This document shows, piece by piece, positions 1 through 8,334 of a DNA stretch of 50,833 nucleotides. The notes under the pieces were generated by a model. The model worked only from the letters and a program-made list of their open reading frames with translations. It was not told the DNA's origin and searched no databases. The first letter of the stretch is position 1, and the number at the start of each line of letters is the position of its first letter. Position numbers and translations under genes: made by a program. Source of the DNA: an uncultured Oscillospiraceae bacterium (GTDB lineage Bacteria; Bacillota; Clostridia; Oscillospirales; Oscillospiraceae); the NCBI GenBank assembly GCA_947625815.1, contig CANQPU010000035.1:1-50833 (forward strand). The letters run 5' to 3'.

Positions 1-2
1 AG

Positions 3-77
3 AAGATAAAAAGAAACGGCGGCTTTGATTTTTCAAAGCTGCTGCGGAAATCAAAGAACGACAAGCAACAGTTCTGA
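3..77 (+). CDS. C-terminal tail of an unidentified protein (partial)
   Basis: An open frame enters from outside the window and stops with TGA at 75-77. The 24 visible residues are basic and end in KNDKQQF. Basic tails like this occur on mobilisation and conjugation proteins, but that is only a guess. Nothing diagnostic is visible. Confidence 0.25.
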   Translation, partial: KIKRNGGFDFSKLLRKSKNDKQQF

Positions 78-116
78 TTTTGCTCCAATATGGTTATTGG
101 GGGCACAAATTAAAAT

Positions 117-165
117 CAAAAAAGAGCCGATAACAGCAGTATTTCAAACTGCATATTATCGGCTC
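117..165 (-). terminator. Intrinsic terminator, leftward
   Basis: Perfect 10-bp stem 124-133/156-165 (GAGCCGATAA pairing with TTATCGGCTC) with a second 5-bp stem inside (136-140/148-152). On the minus strand it is followed by six T (positions 123-118). It lies just past the IS30 copy and was probably the original terminator of the kinase-like gene that the IS interrupted. Confidence 0.75.
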
Positions 166-234
166 TGCGTCTGTGCGTCTGGCTCTTTTAATTAAATTAT
201 TTTTGTTGTTTTTTGGCTTCGCAAATTGCAATAA

Positions 235-1465
235 CAAGTTGGACACCCCGTGGTAAAAACCTTGGTCACGGATGGAGCCGGAGGATCTATCCGTGAGCGA
301 GGTTGCCGCAGCCGTCAGGCTGCGTAGACAGCATCCAGAAAAGCCTCAAAGAGTTCCTCTGGGGTGCAGTATCCGAGTTTCTTCCGTGGACGTCCATTCA
401 GCTCGTCAGCAGCGGTGAGGATATCCTCGTCAGTGAAGCCCTCGATAGAAGCTCCCTTTGGGACAAAGGCCCGGAACAGGCCATTGTGTCGCTCGTTCTG
501 AGGACGCTCCCAGGAGGTGTACGGATGGGCGAAGAAAACCTTGCTGCCCCAGTTCTCCACCTGGGCGAAGTCAGCGAACTCGCTGCCGTTGTCCACGGTA
601 ATGGTTTTAAAGACCTGAGAGAAGTGCTCTCCGTACTCATCATGGAGGGTGTTCATGAGATTCATCACCGCCTCACTGGTTTTACCAGGGATACGGAACG
701 CAAGGTAGGTTTCCGTCTTCTTCTCCAACAAGGAAAAGACAACAGCCTCCTTACCCGCTCGCTTGCCGACCACGGTATCGCCTTCCCAGTGGCCCTCTTC
801 AAGACGAAGAGATGCAATCTCCGGGCGGCCGGAAATGCTTGTGCCGTAGCGCTTTTTGTTCTCTCGCACACGATGCTTCTTCGCTTTGCGCTTTAACGCC
901 TCGGGCAGTTCCATTGGCTGGATGGAGAGGTGCCCTTTCCAGACCATGTTGTAGAGGGTACGGGAACAGACCATCTCCGACGGCTCGAACAGGCTGTGTC
1001 GCTTGGCATAGCCACAGCAGGCATCCAGGGACCACTTGTGTTCCCGGATTTGCCGAACCACCCAGCTGGTAAAGTTGCTGCAGACGCCCGCTTTCGGATG
1101 CCTGTGGCAGGACACTCTGTTGGCCCTATAGACGGCTTCTCCCAGCGTGGGGGAGTAACCTGGAGCTTTCCCCTTGTTGCTCTTGCGGGCCGGTGTGCCT
1201 CGCCGAAGCTCATTCGTAACGGTGGACGGGGCGCAGCCTATCTGTCTGGCGATGGCGCGAGGGCCGAGGCCTTGCTTCTTGAGGACTTTGATGGCTCCTC
1301 GGTCTTCCATGCGAAGATGCTGTCCCTTCTTGCGTTCTGCGGATTCTGTGATACAATGATGGCAGTCCATAGTGATTGCCCTCCCTCTGTAGAAGTTGTG
1401 TGGTAACTTCATTCTACCACGGGGAGAAAAATCACTATGGATTTTTTACTCAAGTGTCCAACTTG
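235..1465 (-). mobile_element. IS30-family insertion sequence
   Basis: One transposase gene is bounded by matching inverted ends: CAAGTTGGACAC at 235-246 and its reverse complement at 1454-1465. The roughly 1.23-kb length and the DDE transposase fit the IS30 family. I see no convincing target duplication; the flanks read ATAA on the left and ATTT on the right. The right terminal repeat supplies the last codons and stop of the neighbouring P-loop gene, so the insertion postdates that gene. Confidence 0.85.
315..1370 (-). CDS. IS30-family DDE transposase
   Basis: This 351-residue protein catalyses cut and rejoining of the IS ends. Residues 20-60 form the N-terminal helix-turn-helix typical of IS30 (motif GPRAIARQIGCAPSTV). 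The catalytic triad is visible: D198 in EGDTVVGK, D260 in TVDNGSEF and E293 in ERPQNERHNG. ATG 1370 is chosen because a GAGGGAGGG ribosome-binding site sits about nine bases upstream. A longer start at 1412 would add 14 residues without support. The reading frame is intact, so the copy may still be active. Confidence 0.92.
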   Translation of the reverse strand: MDCHHCITESAERKKGQHLRMEDRGAIKVLKKQGLGPRAIARQIGCAPSTVTNELRRGTPARKSNKGKAPGYSPTLGEAVYRANRVSCHRHPKAGVCSNFTSWVVRQIREHKWSLDACCGYAKRHSLFEPSEMVCSRTLYNMVWKGHLSIQPMELPEALKRKAKKHRVRENKKRYGTSISGRPEIASLRLEEGHWEGDTVVGKRAGKEAVVFSLLEKKTETYLAFRIPGKTSEAVMNLMNTLHDEYGEHFSQVFKTITVDNGSEFADFAQVENWGSKVFFAHPYTSWERPQNERHNGLFRAFVPKGASIEGFTDEDILTAADELNGRPRKKLGYCTPEELFEAFLDAVYAA

Positions 1466-2148
1466 ATTTTACAATCAACCTTAGAAAAATATTCGGAAAC
1501 TATGCCCATGATTATGTCGGCCAGATTTTGGGGTGATTGATTTGCTGTATCAATACTAAATACGTTTTTGTGAATATGGCTTAATCTCAAGGTTTCATTG
1601 TGCAATTCCAAATTTTTGTCTACTCTGGCACTTGATACTATCCGTCTTGTTTCTGTATCATTTTCGCAATAATCCCGTTCCAACGAGCGCAAGTGTCTTC
1701 TTGCAAAATGCTCATTTTCATCTGACAAATAAAGATTAATCAGAATTACGCTTTCTGTCATCCAAGGAAGCGCACAGTCATTTGGGAAAAAGGTACCTGG
1801 AATAATGCCAGCTCCCTCTATTATTGTAGGAATTCGTCTACGTTGTTGCCTCAATATAATTTCCATAACATACGGGACAAGGAATTCTGATTGAGATTTA
1901 GCTGTTTTAAAATCAGACATGGTAAGTGAATTAAATAGCGCCTCATATTTTTCTATTATTTGATTCCTTCCTAGCTTCTCTTCATCAGCAATCCGCGCAT
2001 AGGCCGTTCTGACGATAGTCCTTACAAGGTCTATTTCACTTACTCTGCGAAATTGCGGATATTTCTTAATGATTTCATATGCTGTCGTCGTTTTCCCGAC
2101 GCATGAAACACCTGAAAGCATCACAATCGCATTATCAGCAACATTCAT
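1450..2148 (-). CDS. P-loop kinase-like protein, 3' end replaced by IS30
   Basis: This 232-residue ATP-binding protein has a Walker A motif near the N-terminus (GVSCVGKTT). A mid-protein segment, IIEGAGIIPGTF, resembles the 2-phosphoglycerate kinase/zeta-toxin-like small-molecule kinase fold; the substrate is unknown. The last residues, KLDT and stop, are encoded by the IS30 terminal repeat, so the native C-terminus is lost. Left of the IS, the minus strand stays open for about 14 codons before a TAA near 193 and then the terminator at 117-165, so only a short tail was cut off. It is AT-richer than the chromosomal genes further right. A GGAGGG site precedes ATG 2148. Confidence 0.7.
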   Translation of the reverse strand: MNVADNAIVMLSGVSCVGKTTTAYEIIKKYPQFRRVSEIDLVRTIVRTAYARIADEEKLGRNQIIEKYEALFNSLTMSDFKTAKSQSEFLVPYVMEIILRQQRRRIPTIIEGAGIIPGTFFPNDCALPWMTESVILINLYLSDENEHFARRHLRSLERDYCENDTETRRIVSSARVDKNLELHNETLRLSHIHKNVFSIDTANQSPQNLADIIMGIVSEYFSKVDCKIKLDT

Positions 2149-2195
2149 GCTTGATACCCTCCGATAATCTGTGATTATCCTTCTATAACGTTCAT

Positions 2196-2218
2196 CGCCG
2201 CCGGGAAATCCGGCGGCG
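2196..2218 (-). terminator. GC-rich hairpin after the recombinase gene
   Basis: Perfect 9-bp stem CGCCGCCGG/CCGGCGGCG with a 5-base loop, directly downstream of the tyrosine recombinase. No T-run follows, so termination may be inefficient. Confidence 0.4.
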
Positions 2219-2233
2219 GTCGTTCTTTACCTG

Positions 2234-3139
2234 TTAAAGCTTAAACGTCATCTTCCCCCTCGGGTGCTTCTCCGCCAGGAGCTGCGTCTGGCGGGGGGAG
2301 GCAACGTGGGTGTAAATCTGAGTGGTGGAGATGGAGCTGTGGCCCAGAAGGGACTGTATGTAGCGGATGTCCATTCCGGCCTCCAGCAGGGATGTGGCGA
2401 ACGTGTGTCGAAACATATGTGGGGTGATGTTGCTGGTCGAGCCGATGCGCTCAAGGTGCTTATGGATGACGCGGCGCACAGACTGCGGCGTCAAGGGATG
2501 GCCGCGGCGATTGATGAGGATGGCGTTTTGGGAACTCATTTCATTGGCGTACTCCGTGCGGTATGTATTCAAAAGTTTTATCAGCTCCGGCGTCGTCAGC
2601 TCGATGACCCGCTCCTTCTGTCCCTTGCCCCTGACCAACAGCCGAAGCTCACTGTCGGACAGCAAAAACGTGTCCGGTGTCAGCGAACACAGCTCCGACA
2701 CACGAAGCCCCGTGCTGAACAAAAGCTCCAGCACCACGATGTCCAGAAGTATCTCACGCCGCTCCGGCTCGTACCCGTCGTAGGCGCTTTGCAGAAGCTC
2801 CCGGACCACATTTTCCGGGATGGTCCTGGGGAGCTGCCGGGGATATTGTATCTTGACGTGGAGCTTGTTAAACGGATTGACCTCGACGATTTCGTTGAAC
2901 TCCAGGTCGCTGAAAAACGCCCGGACACTGGCAAGCTTTCTCTTCACGGATCGTGGCTCAAAGCGCCGGTTGAGGTGCATGATGAACCGACTCAGCGCCT
3001 CCTTCTCCATCCATTCCTCCCCCACGAACTCCCGGAATTGCCGAAGGTCGATGCGGTACGCCTTCAGCGTATCCGGGGAGAGCTTCTTGACATTTTCGCA
3101 GTGTTCCATGTAGTTAGCGATGAGTGTTGATAACTCCAT
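2234..3139 (-). CDS. Tyrosine recombinase (XerC/XerD-like integrase)
   Basis: This site-specific recombinase has 301 residues, the usual length for the Xer group. Residues 1-95 form the SAM-like core-binding domain and about 110-290 the catalytic domain. All active-site residues are visible: R146 in TGLRVSELC, K172 in GKGQKER, H241 and R244 in HMFRH, H267 in LLGHSS and nucleophile Y276 in IYTHV. ATG 3139 has an AAGGAGGG site seven bases upstream, which decides the start. It is an accessory recombinase rather than housekeeping XerC/D, because it sits among mobile DNA next to a cluster of hairpins (3191-3366) that could be its substrate or simply a noncoding repeat. Confidence 0.88.
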   Translation of the reverse strand: MELSTLIANYMEHCENVKKLSPDTLKAYRIDLRQFREFVGEEWMEKEALSRFIMHLNRRFEPRSVKRKLASVRAFFSDLEFNEIVEVNPFNKLHVKIQYPRQLPRTIPENVVRELLQSAYDGYEPERREILLDIVVLELLFSTGLRVSELCSLTPDTFLLSDSELRLLVRGKGQKERVIELTTPELIKLLNTYRTEYANEMSSQNAILINRRGHPLTPQSVRRVIHKHLERIGSTSNITPHMFRHTFATSLLEAGMDIRYIQSLLGHSSISTTQIYTHVASPRQTQLLAEKHPRGKMTFKL

Positions 3140-3190
3140 ATCTTTACCCTCCTTATGGAATATACCCAATTATAATATCCCAAGAGGATG

Positions 3191-3366
3191 CGCGCATATA
3201 GCGCGAACAGTTGATATGAAAAAAGCCCCCTCCCCGTGAAATGGAAAGGGGCGCAGCCGTGGGTTTACCCACGTTAAAGGGGTTTTGGGGCGGTCCCCCA
3301 ACAAGCGTTTTGGGCGATTTCCGCGTTCACGGAAATCGCCCAAAATTTGCATCAAGGCCCCTTGAT
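3191..3366. repeat. Cluster of five hairpins upstream of the recombinase
   Basis: Consecutive inverted repeats: 3191-3195/3201-3205; 3258-3263/3268-3273 (CGTGGG/CCCACG); 3286-3290/3296-3300; a perfect 16-bp stem 3308-3323/3330-3345 with a 6-base loop; and 3351-3357/3360-3366. No convincing gene lies here. An 83-93 codon frame crosses the hairpins but shows no protein-like features. The arrangement resembles a folded recombination site or a mobile noncoding repeat. Confidence 0.7.
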
Positions 3367-3629
3367 GCCCCGCTTGCCAATGACAATCCCTCAATTTAAT
3401 ATAGGGTACGACAAAAGCCTTGATTACACATCGGTAAGTGCATAAATACACAACGGAATATTCACATTCACATATTGTATGTTTTCGGTAAAATGAAAAG
3501 GAAGCAAAAGGGCTCGAAAAAGTTACTAGGAGGCAGAGAAAAAAGAAAGAGCCTTTGTCAGCACCATAAAAATCAGCTACACTTGGTTTGTCCAGAACTA
3601 ATTTAAGGGGTAGCGGAAAGGTGTAAAGA

Positions 3630-5046
3630 ATGAATCAGATAGGTTATATCAAAGATCTGTATGAAAATGAAGACCTAATCTTGAGAGGAATTTTGCGTAG
3701 GAAGGGGCACAGCTTACGGACAGTCAAGAAATACACATACCAGGAAAACTGGAGCACGGAAAAACTACCAAATCTGGAGGCGGAGGACTATCCAAGCCTG
3801 GAGAAATACAGCCCCCGCATAGACGAATGGACGGAGATGAACCGAAAGCTCCCCCGCAAGCAGCGGCATACGGCAACTCGGATCTATCGTCGGCTGGTGG
3901 AGAAGCAGGGGTATCAGGGGGCTACAGCAGCGTAAAGCAGTATGTCAGGAAGAAGAAATACGTGCTTAAGCTGGCCTCGGAGAGCTATCTGCCGCTGGCA
4001 CATACATGCGGGTAAAGACAAGTCGAATTTGGCGAAAGCCTGTACTATGACGCCCAGGGCAGGAAATGCGAAGGGTATGCGTTGACAGTATCTTTTCCGC
4101 AGTCCAACAAGGGATATACACATTTTTACCCTCGCAGAACCTGGAGTGCCTGCTGGAAGGACTAAAACGAGTATTTGAGCATATCGGAGAGGTGACGCCC
4201 CGGCTGAGATTTGACAAAATGTCTACAGCGGTCGCGAAGGTGTTGGAAGGCGGAGAGCGGGAACTGACAGAGGGCTTTGCCCGGTTCATGCTCCATAACC
4301 GGTTCCGGGCTGAGTTTTGCAATCCAGCTTCTGGAAGTGAGAAAGGGAATGTGGAAAACAAGGCAGGGTACAGCTGGCGGAATGCTTTCGTGCCGGTGCC
4401 CACAGTCAGTATAAAGTACCCATTCAGGAGTTGTGGGAGACGGTTCAGAAAAGCCTGTTGAAACTGCCGAAGTATCCATTCCCAGTGTTCCACTATGAGA
4501 CACCGGTCGTAAACAAATACGGCTTTGCAGTCATTGACACCAACAAATACGGCCTGGCTCCCGCCCTGGCGGGAAAGGCAGTGCCGACAAAGATATTTTT
4601 CTCCCATATAGAGTTTTTCCATGACCGCCAACCGGTGGAACGGTAACAGCACAGCTATAGCAGGAACGAGGAGCTGTATGATTGGGCGCAGGATGTCGGC
4701 GCACTGCTGAAAAGCCCATCGTGGCAGAGCATACCCACTTTTTCAAGCAGTTCCCCCAACAGTGGCAGGAACTGCTTGCCCGGTCCAAGGGCCGGGAACA
4801 GAAGGGAGGCCTGTAGGTTCTGGATGAGATCGTAAGGGATGGGAATACGCCTTTATGTGAGGAAGCCCTATCTCTGGCATCAGAAAATGGGGGGGACGGA
4901 CCCGGACGGCATTCGGCAGTGCTACTACATTATTTCAAGGAAGGAGTTTCGCCCAGAGCCGTTGAAGCTACAAGCATCCGCGCCACGCTTGGGGTATGAC
5001 CCGAATCTCGCCGCCTATGACAGCCTGGCAGGAGGTTCTCTCATGC
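3630..5046 (+). pseudogene. istA: IS21 transposase IstA, multiply frameshifted
   Basis: Pieces of IstA appear in successive frames. The N-terminal helix-turn-helix part has HTATRIYRRLVEKQGYQG. The catalytic core follows with QVEFGE, LRFDKMSTAV and the diagnostic EKGNVENKAGYS. A C-terminal part ends in AAYDSLAGG. At least three frameshifts and a stop near 4814 separate them. The first catalytic aspartate (usually QVDFGE) has become glutamate, so even a repaired protein might be inactive. The first frame starts at ATG 3630. Confidence 0.85.
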
Positions 5047-5640
5047 CGAAACAGCAGATTGAGCAGTATGTGCGGACCTAAAGCTGGGCGGGATAGCCAG
5101 AGAGTGGCGGAACGTAGCTTTCCAGAGCTCGGAGCAGTATGTGCGGGAACTTCTGGAATTGGAACTGCGGGAGATTGGAAAGAGAATTTAATTTTTCTAG
5201 GAGCTGTCGGGACAGGGAAAACCTGCCTGGCCACGGCTATCGCTTTGAAAGCCTGCCAGGTGGGCTGGAGAGTACGGTTCTTCACCGCGGCGTCCTTGGC
5301 AAATTTCTTGCTGGAGCGCAACAACAAAGGCACCTTGAATGGCTTCCTGGATAACCTGAAACGGGTGGAACTTATTGTGGTAGATGAGATTGGCTTAGTC
5401 TCTCTCCACAAAGATGCTGCGGAGTTGTTATTCCAGGTCATCTCGGACTGCTATGAAAGAAAGAGTCTCATCATCACTTCAAACTTGGAGTTTTCCCAGT
5501 GGAACACAGTATTTGGAGACAACCGGCTCACCGCAGCCCTCATTGACCGGTTCATCCATCACTCCCATAACGTTATCTTTTCCAGCGAGTGCTACCGTCT
5601 CACTCAGTCCATGAACCGACAGCGGGCCAGTGTCCAGTGC
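5043..5640 (+). pseudogene. istB: IS21 helper ATPase IstB, frameshifted
   Basis: IstB is the AAA+ partner that activates IstA and selects targets. The start MPKQQIEQYVRT at 5043 runs into a stop, and its continuation KLGGIAREWRNVAF appears in another frame. The ATPase core from about 5180 is open and shows Walker A GAVGTGKT, Walker B LIVVDEIG and a sensor region SLIITSNLEFSQW. At least two frameshifts disrupt the N-terminal quarter. The homologous part ends near 5630 (YRLTQSMNRQ), abutting the minus-strand Spo0A_C-like remnant. Confidence 0.85.
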
Positions 5641-5968
5641 GGAGACCAAAATAGCCAGCAGTTGCGCGTTCCGGGGCTTCTCCAACAGCGGCCTGCGGGC
5701 CAACTGTTCCAGTAAATGCCTGTTATTCCGCCAAATGACATAACTCACGGTTCGGATATTCCGTTCTACTGCCTTCCAATTCGTTCCATATAGCTTTGCA
5801 ACTGCCGGATACAGCCACTTGCTCACCAAATAGCAGCCTTTCTGGCTGCTCCGCGCACAGCCGGACTGCGCAGGCCGTATAAAAAAAGCCGGTATAATTT
5901 GCTGTAACGCCGAGGCGGTATAGTAAATCATATACCTCCGCCTGCTCCTCACTGGTTATTGCCCTCAT
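5630..5968 (-). pseudogene. Spo0A C-terminal-domain protein, frameshifted
   Basis: Conceptual translation from ATG 5968 gives LLYRLGVTANYTGFF in one frame. After a frameshift near 5835 it continues with WLYPAVAKLYGTNW, then AVERNIRTV and KPRNAQLLAIL. This matches the Spo0A DNA-binding domain (G-Y-LY repeat, LYP-IAK, VERAIR and the KP-N-EF-A tail) without a receiver domain. Such stand-alone effector domains are known in Clostridia; their function is unclear. It sits inside the IS21-type element and was probably a passenger regulator. The preceding small HTH gene ends six bases upstream, so the two were probably co-transcribed. Confidence 0.68.
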
Positions 5969-5973
5969 TTCTA

Positions 5974-6194
5974 TCACTGGCCCACTTTCTTGAAAGTCTC
6001 TGGACAGTATGCCTCTACTCCGCTTACAATCTTGTCTACTGTCTTCGCAGTTGGATTCCCTTCCCATTTCGGTACTGGTAGAGGTTTGAAAGAGTAATAT
6101 CAAAATCCAGCGCCATTTCTATATAGGTCCTTTTTGTGAGTTCCTAATACGCCGGCAGAAGCTCCAAAATATACTTGTTGACGGTTTTCTCCAT
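5974..6194 (-). pseudogene. Small helix-turn-helix protein remnant
   Basis: From ATG 6194 (GAGGGAAG upstream) the frame reads MEKTVNKYILELLPAY, then an in-frame TAG at codon 17. It continues with RTYIEMALDFDITLSNLYQYRNGKG, which looks like a helix-turn-helix. After one more frameshift come KTVDKIVSGVEAY and a TGA at 5974. About 73 residues if repaired. It lies directly upstream of the Spo0A_C-like remnant as a two-gene cassette inside the IS21-type element. Confidence 0.5.
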
Positions 6195-6561
6195 AATTCT
6201 TCCCTCTGCCTAATTATGGCAAATACTGTTTACTCCTGCCAACTCATTTATAAATTTCTCAACGGCTTTCTATCCTGCGTATTGTAGACCGCAACCCTTT
6301 TTGGATTTTCCGCCAACGGCAAAGTAGCTCCAAAAATTACGCAATGGGACTCCTGACAGTAAATTCTCTCGCCGGTACAAAAAAGAGCCCCAAAACTTGC
6401 ACGTTGGGGCTCCAAATACCAAAAAGTTATGCTTTCTATTTATAGGTGCTGAGAGTGCTCACCTTTTTCGAGCCCTTTTGCTTAACTTTTTCTTGACAAA
6501 CACACAATATTGTATATGTTTACTAAAACTAAAATGAGATCTTCTGGTATCTTTCGGGATA

Positions 6562-8334
6562 TCATGCTGACAACATTGTCTTTGTTACACTATCGATAGT
6601 AATAATCACCCCTTCTTCCGTCAATACAAAATCGCTGACAAGCTCGTCATATATGATGTCTGCCTTTTCTGTTTCTGTGTCGAAACGTGATAGAGTGCCA
6701 TCGGAAGTAATGTAATAGATGTACCTACCGTCAAAGGCGACATTGTGGTTTGAGGGGATCCCAAGCGCGGAAACCTTCCCGGTCCGAAGCTCCACCCGGC
6801 GGATGTCGGAGCCCAGGAGGTAGACGTACCTGTCATCCACGAAGAAATCCCCGCCGATGGGGACGCTCAGGGCTTGCCCGGTGGGCACGTCGATCCCCAA
6901 CACCGTATGCTGGACCACCCTCTCAAACACCACCCGTGAGGTAAACGTGTCGAGATTTACGCAGATGAGGGAGGTTATGTAGGTCTTCCCGGTATCTGAC
7001 GAGAGCTTCTGCCCGTACCCCGCCGAGGCCTGCCTCCACAGATAAACGCAGTTTCCGGCGGCGTAGAAATTGGTATCATACGCCGCCCCGTTCACACTCT
7101 TGAGGGCGTCGCGGATAAGCGGGGCCGAGCGGCCGGAGCTGTCCGTCACGGCAAGCTCCCCGTCCCTGACGCTGACGGTGAGGCCGTTATATTGATAGCT
7201 GCGATGGTCGCGGCTGTTGTATATGGGGACCGCGCCGGGGGTTGACGCCTCTTTCGCGCATCCGGCCAGCATGAGGCAGAGGGCCAGAGGGAGGCAGAAC
7301 GCAACGGCTTTCCCCTTTGGCCCACGCCCGCCCGAAAGGGCCGTTTGGTATCGCTTGTGGATAAACAGTACACCGATCACGCCAATCAGCAAAGTACCCG
7401 CGGCGGTCAGGGCGAGCTTCGCCCAGCCCACCTCCCGGAACACCGCCACGCTTTGGCCGGTTATGGTATCGACCCCATACTCGCTTCCCTGTATAAAACC
7501 GATCGCCGTTATAAAAGAGGAAGGCAGTGGAAGGGAATATTGAACGGACTTGTCAAGCCCGATCCACGGGAGGACGGCAACGGCGGTTCCAAGGAACGCG
7601 GACAGGGCAAACTGGCCGCAGAGGGCGGAGAAGAAAAGGGTTATTACGGCAAGCTCCATCGAACCCAGGAGCCGGAGGCCCACCGTCAGGGCCTCCGCGC
7701 CCCACAGAGGCAGGGCCTTCGCGGCGGAGCCGAGGCTCTCCACGCTCTGCATGGGATATCCGCCGTGGGACAGCCCGTACTTTACCGCAAAAAACGCAAG
7801 ACGCACAAGGTCGGATGACAGCGACAGCGCGGCCGCGACAGTCAGCGTCAGGACGATCTTATGCCGCGCAAAGAGCCGCCTTCCGTTCCGGGAGGTCAGC
7901 GCCAGCGGTTCCATGCCGCTGACTGCCTCGCCGCAGTAAATGGGAACGCACAGCAGAATAATGGCTGCAGCCAAAGGTATATCGAGGGTTCTGTTTGCCA
8001 GCAGGCCCGCCCAACCGTTGGCGTCCAGAAAATAGCGGTTTTCTTTGCCCTCGTTTACATAGAGGTACTGCTCATAAAGTACATCGAACCCCTCGCCGCC
8101 CCGCGCCGTATCCCGCGCCTCTTCTTCCAGAAAGGCGGCCTTTTCCGATGTCCACGGCCCCTCCACTTTTTCAAGCTCGCCGAGATACTGCTCCCTGTAA
8201 AGCGCCGCGCCGGCGTTGACCGGGGCGTCTCCCAGAATCAGCACGGCAAGCTCGGCCACGAGGAACAGCGCGACAATGAGGATGCCACGGTTCATTTTGA
8301 ACATTTTCCGCTCCTCAAACTTCCACAGCGTCAA
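6562..8334 (-). CDS. ABC-2-type permease fused to a lipoprotein-like beta-propeller domain
   Basis: The N-terminal half (about 1-320) is an ABC-2-like half-permease: a first membrane segment at RGILIVALFLVAELAVLILG, an extracytoplasmic region, then about five more segments ending in LLIGVIGVLFIHKRYQ. Near residue 340 a second hydrophobic stretch carries a lipobox-like LMLAGCAKE. The C-terminal 240 residues look like a secreted repeat-sheet protein (DDRYVYLLGSDIRRVEL, DGRYIYYITSDG). A TTG start at 8334 is preferred because it overlaps the upstream TGA, has AAAGGGGG upstream, and gives the LTLWKFEERK start matching its paralogues; ATG 8304 is the alternative. Last gene of the 12535-6562 operon; the IS21-type element ends about 55 bp downstream. 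Confidence 0.68.
   Translation of the reverse strand: MTLWKFEERKMFKMNRGILIVALFLVAELAVLILGDAPVNAGAALYREQYLGELEKVEGPWTSEKAAFLEEEARDTARGGEGFDVLYEQYLYVNEGKENRYFLDANGWAGLLANRTLDIPLAAAIILLCVPIYCGEAVSGMEPLALTSRNGRRLFARHKIVLTLTVAAALSLSSDLVRLAFFAVKYGLSHGGYPMQSVESLGSAAKALPLWGAEALTVGLRLLGSMELAVITLFFSALCGQFALSAFLGTAVAVLPWIGLDKSVQYSLPLPSSFITAIGFIQGSEYGVDTITGQSVAVFREVGWAKLALTAAGTLLIGVIGVLFIHKRYQTALSGGRGPKGKAVAFCLPLALCLMLAGCAKEASTPGAVPIYNSRDHRSYQYNGLTVSVRDGELAVTDSSGRSAPLIRDALKSVNGAAYDTNFYAAGNCVYLWRQASAGYGQKLSSDTGKTYITSLICVNLDTFTSRVVFERVVQHTVLGIDVPTGQALSVPIGGDFFVDDRYVYLLGSDIRRVELRTGKVSALGIPSNHNVAFDGRYIYYITSDGTLSRFDTETEKADIIYDELVSDFVLTEEGVIITIDSVTKTMLSA

Larger units (their letters stand above)
3476..6506 (+). 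mobile_element. Degenerate IS21-family element with passenger genes
   Basis: The ends are long imperfect inverted repeats. The left starts TGTATGTTTT and the right reads TGTGTGTTTG on the minus strand; both include the segment AGCAAAAGGGCTCGAAAAAG. A 4-bp direct repeat ATAT flanks the element at 3472-3475 and 6507-6510, fitting IS21 target duplication. Inside are istA and istB remnants on the plus strand and two broken genes on the minus strand. Its 3.0-kb length exceeds a plain IS21 copy of about 2-2.5 kb because of the passengers. The many frameshifts make it inactive. Confidence 0.82.

Noticed and set aside
3170-3451. Small leftward frame upstream of the tyrosine recombinase
   Set aside because: It runs through the hairpin cluster, has no ribosome-binding site and no protein-like composition.
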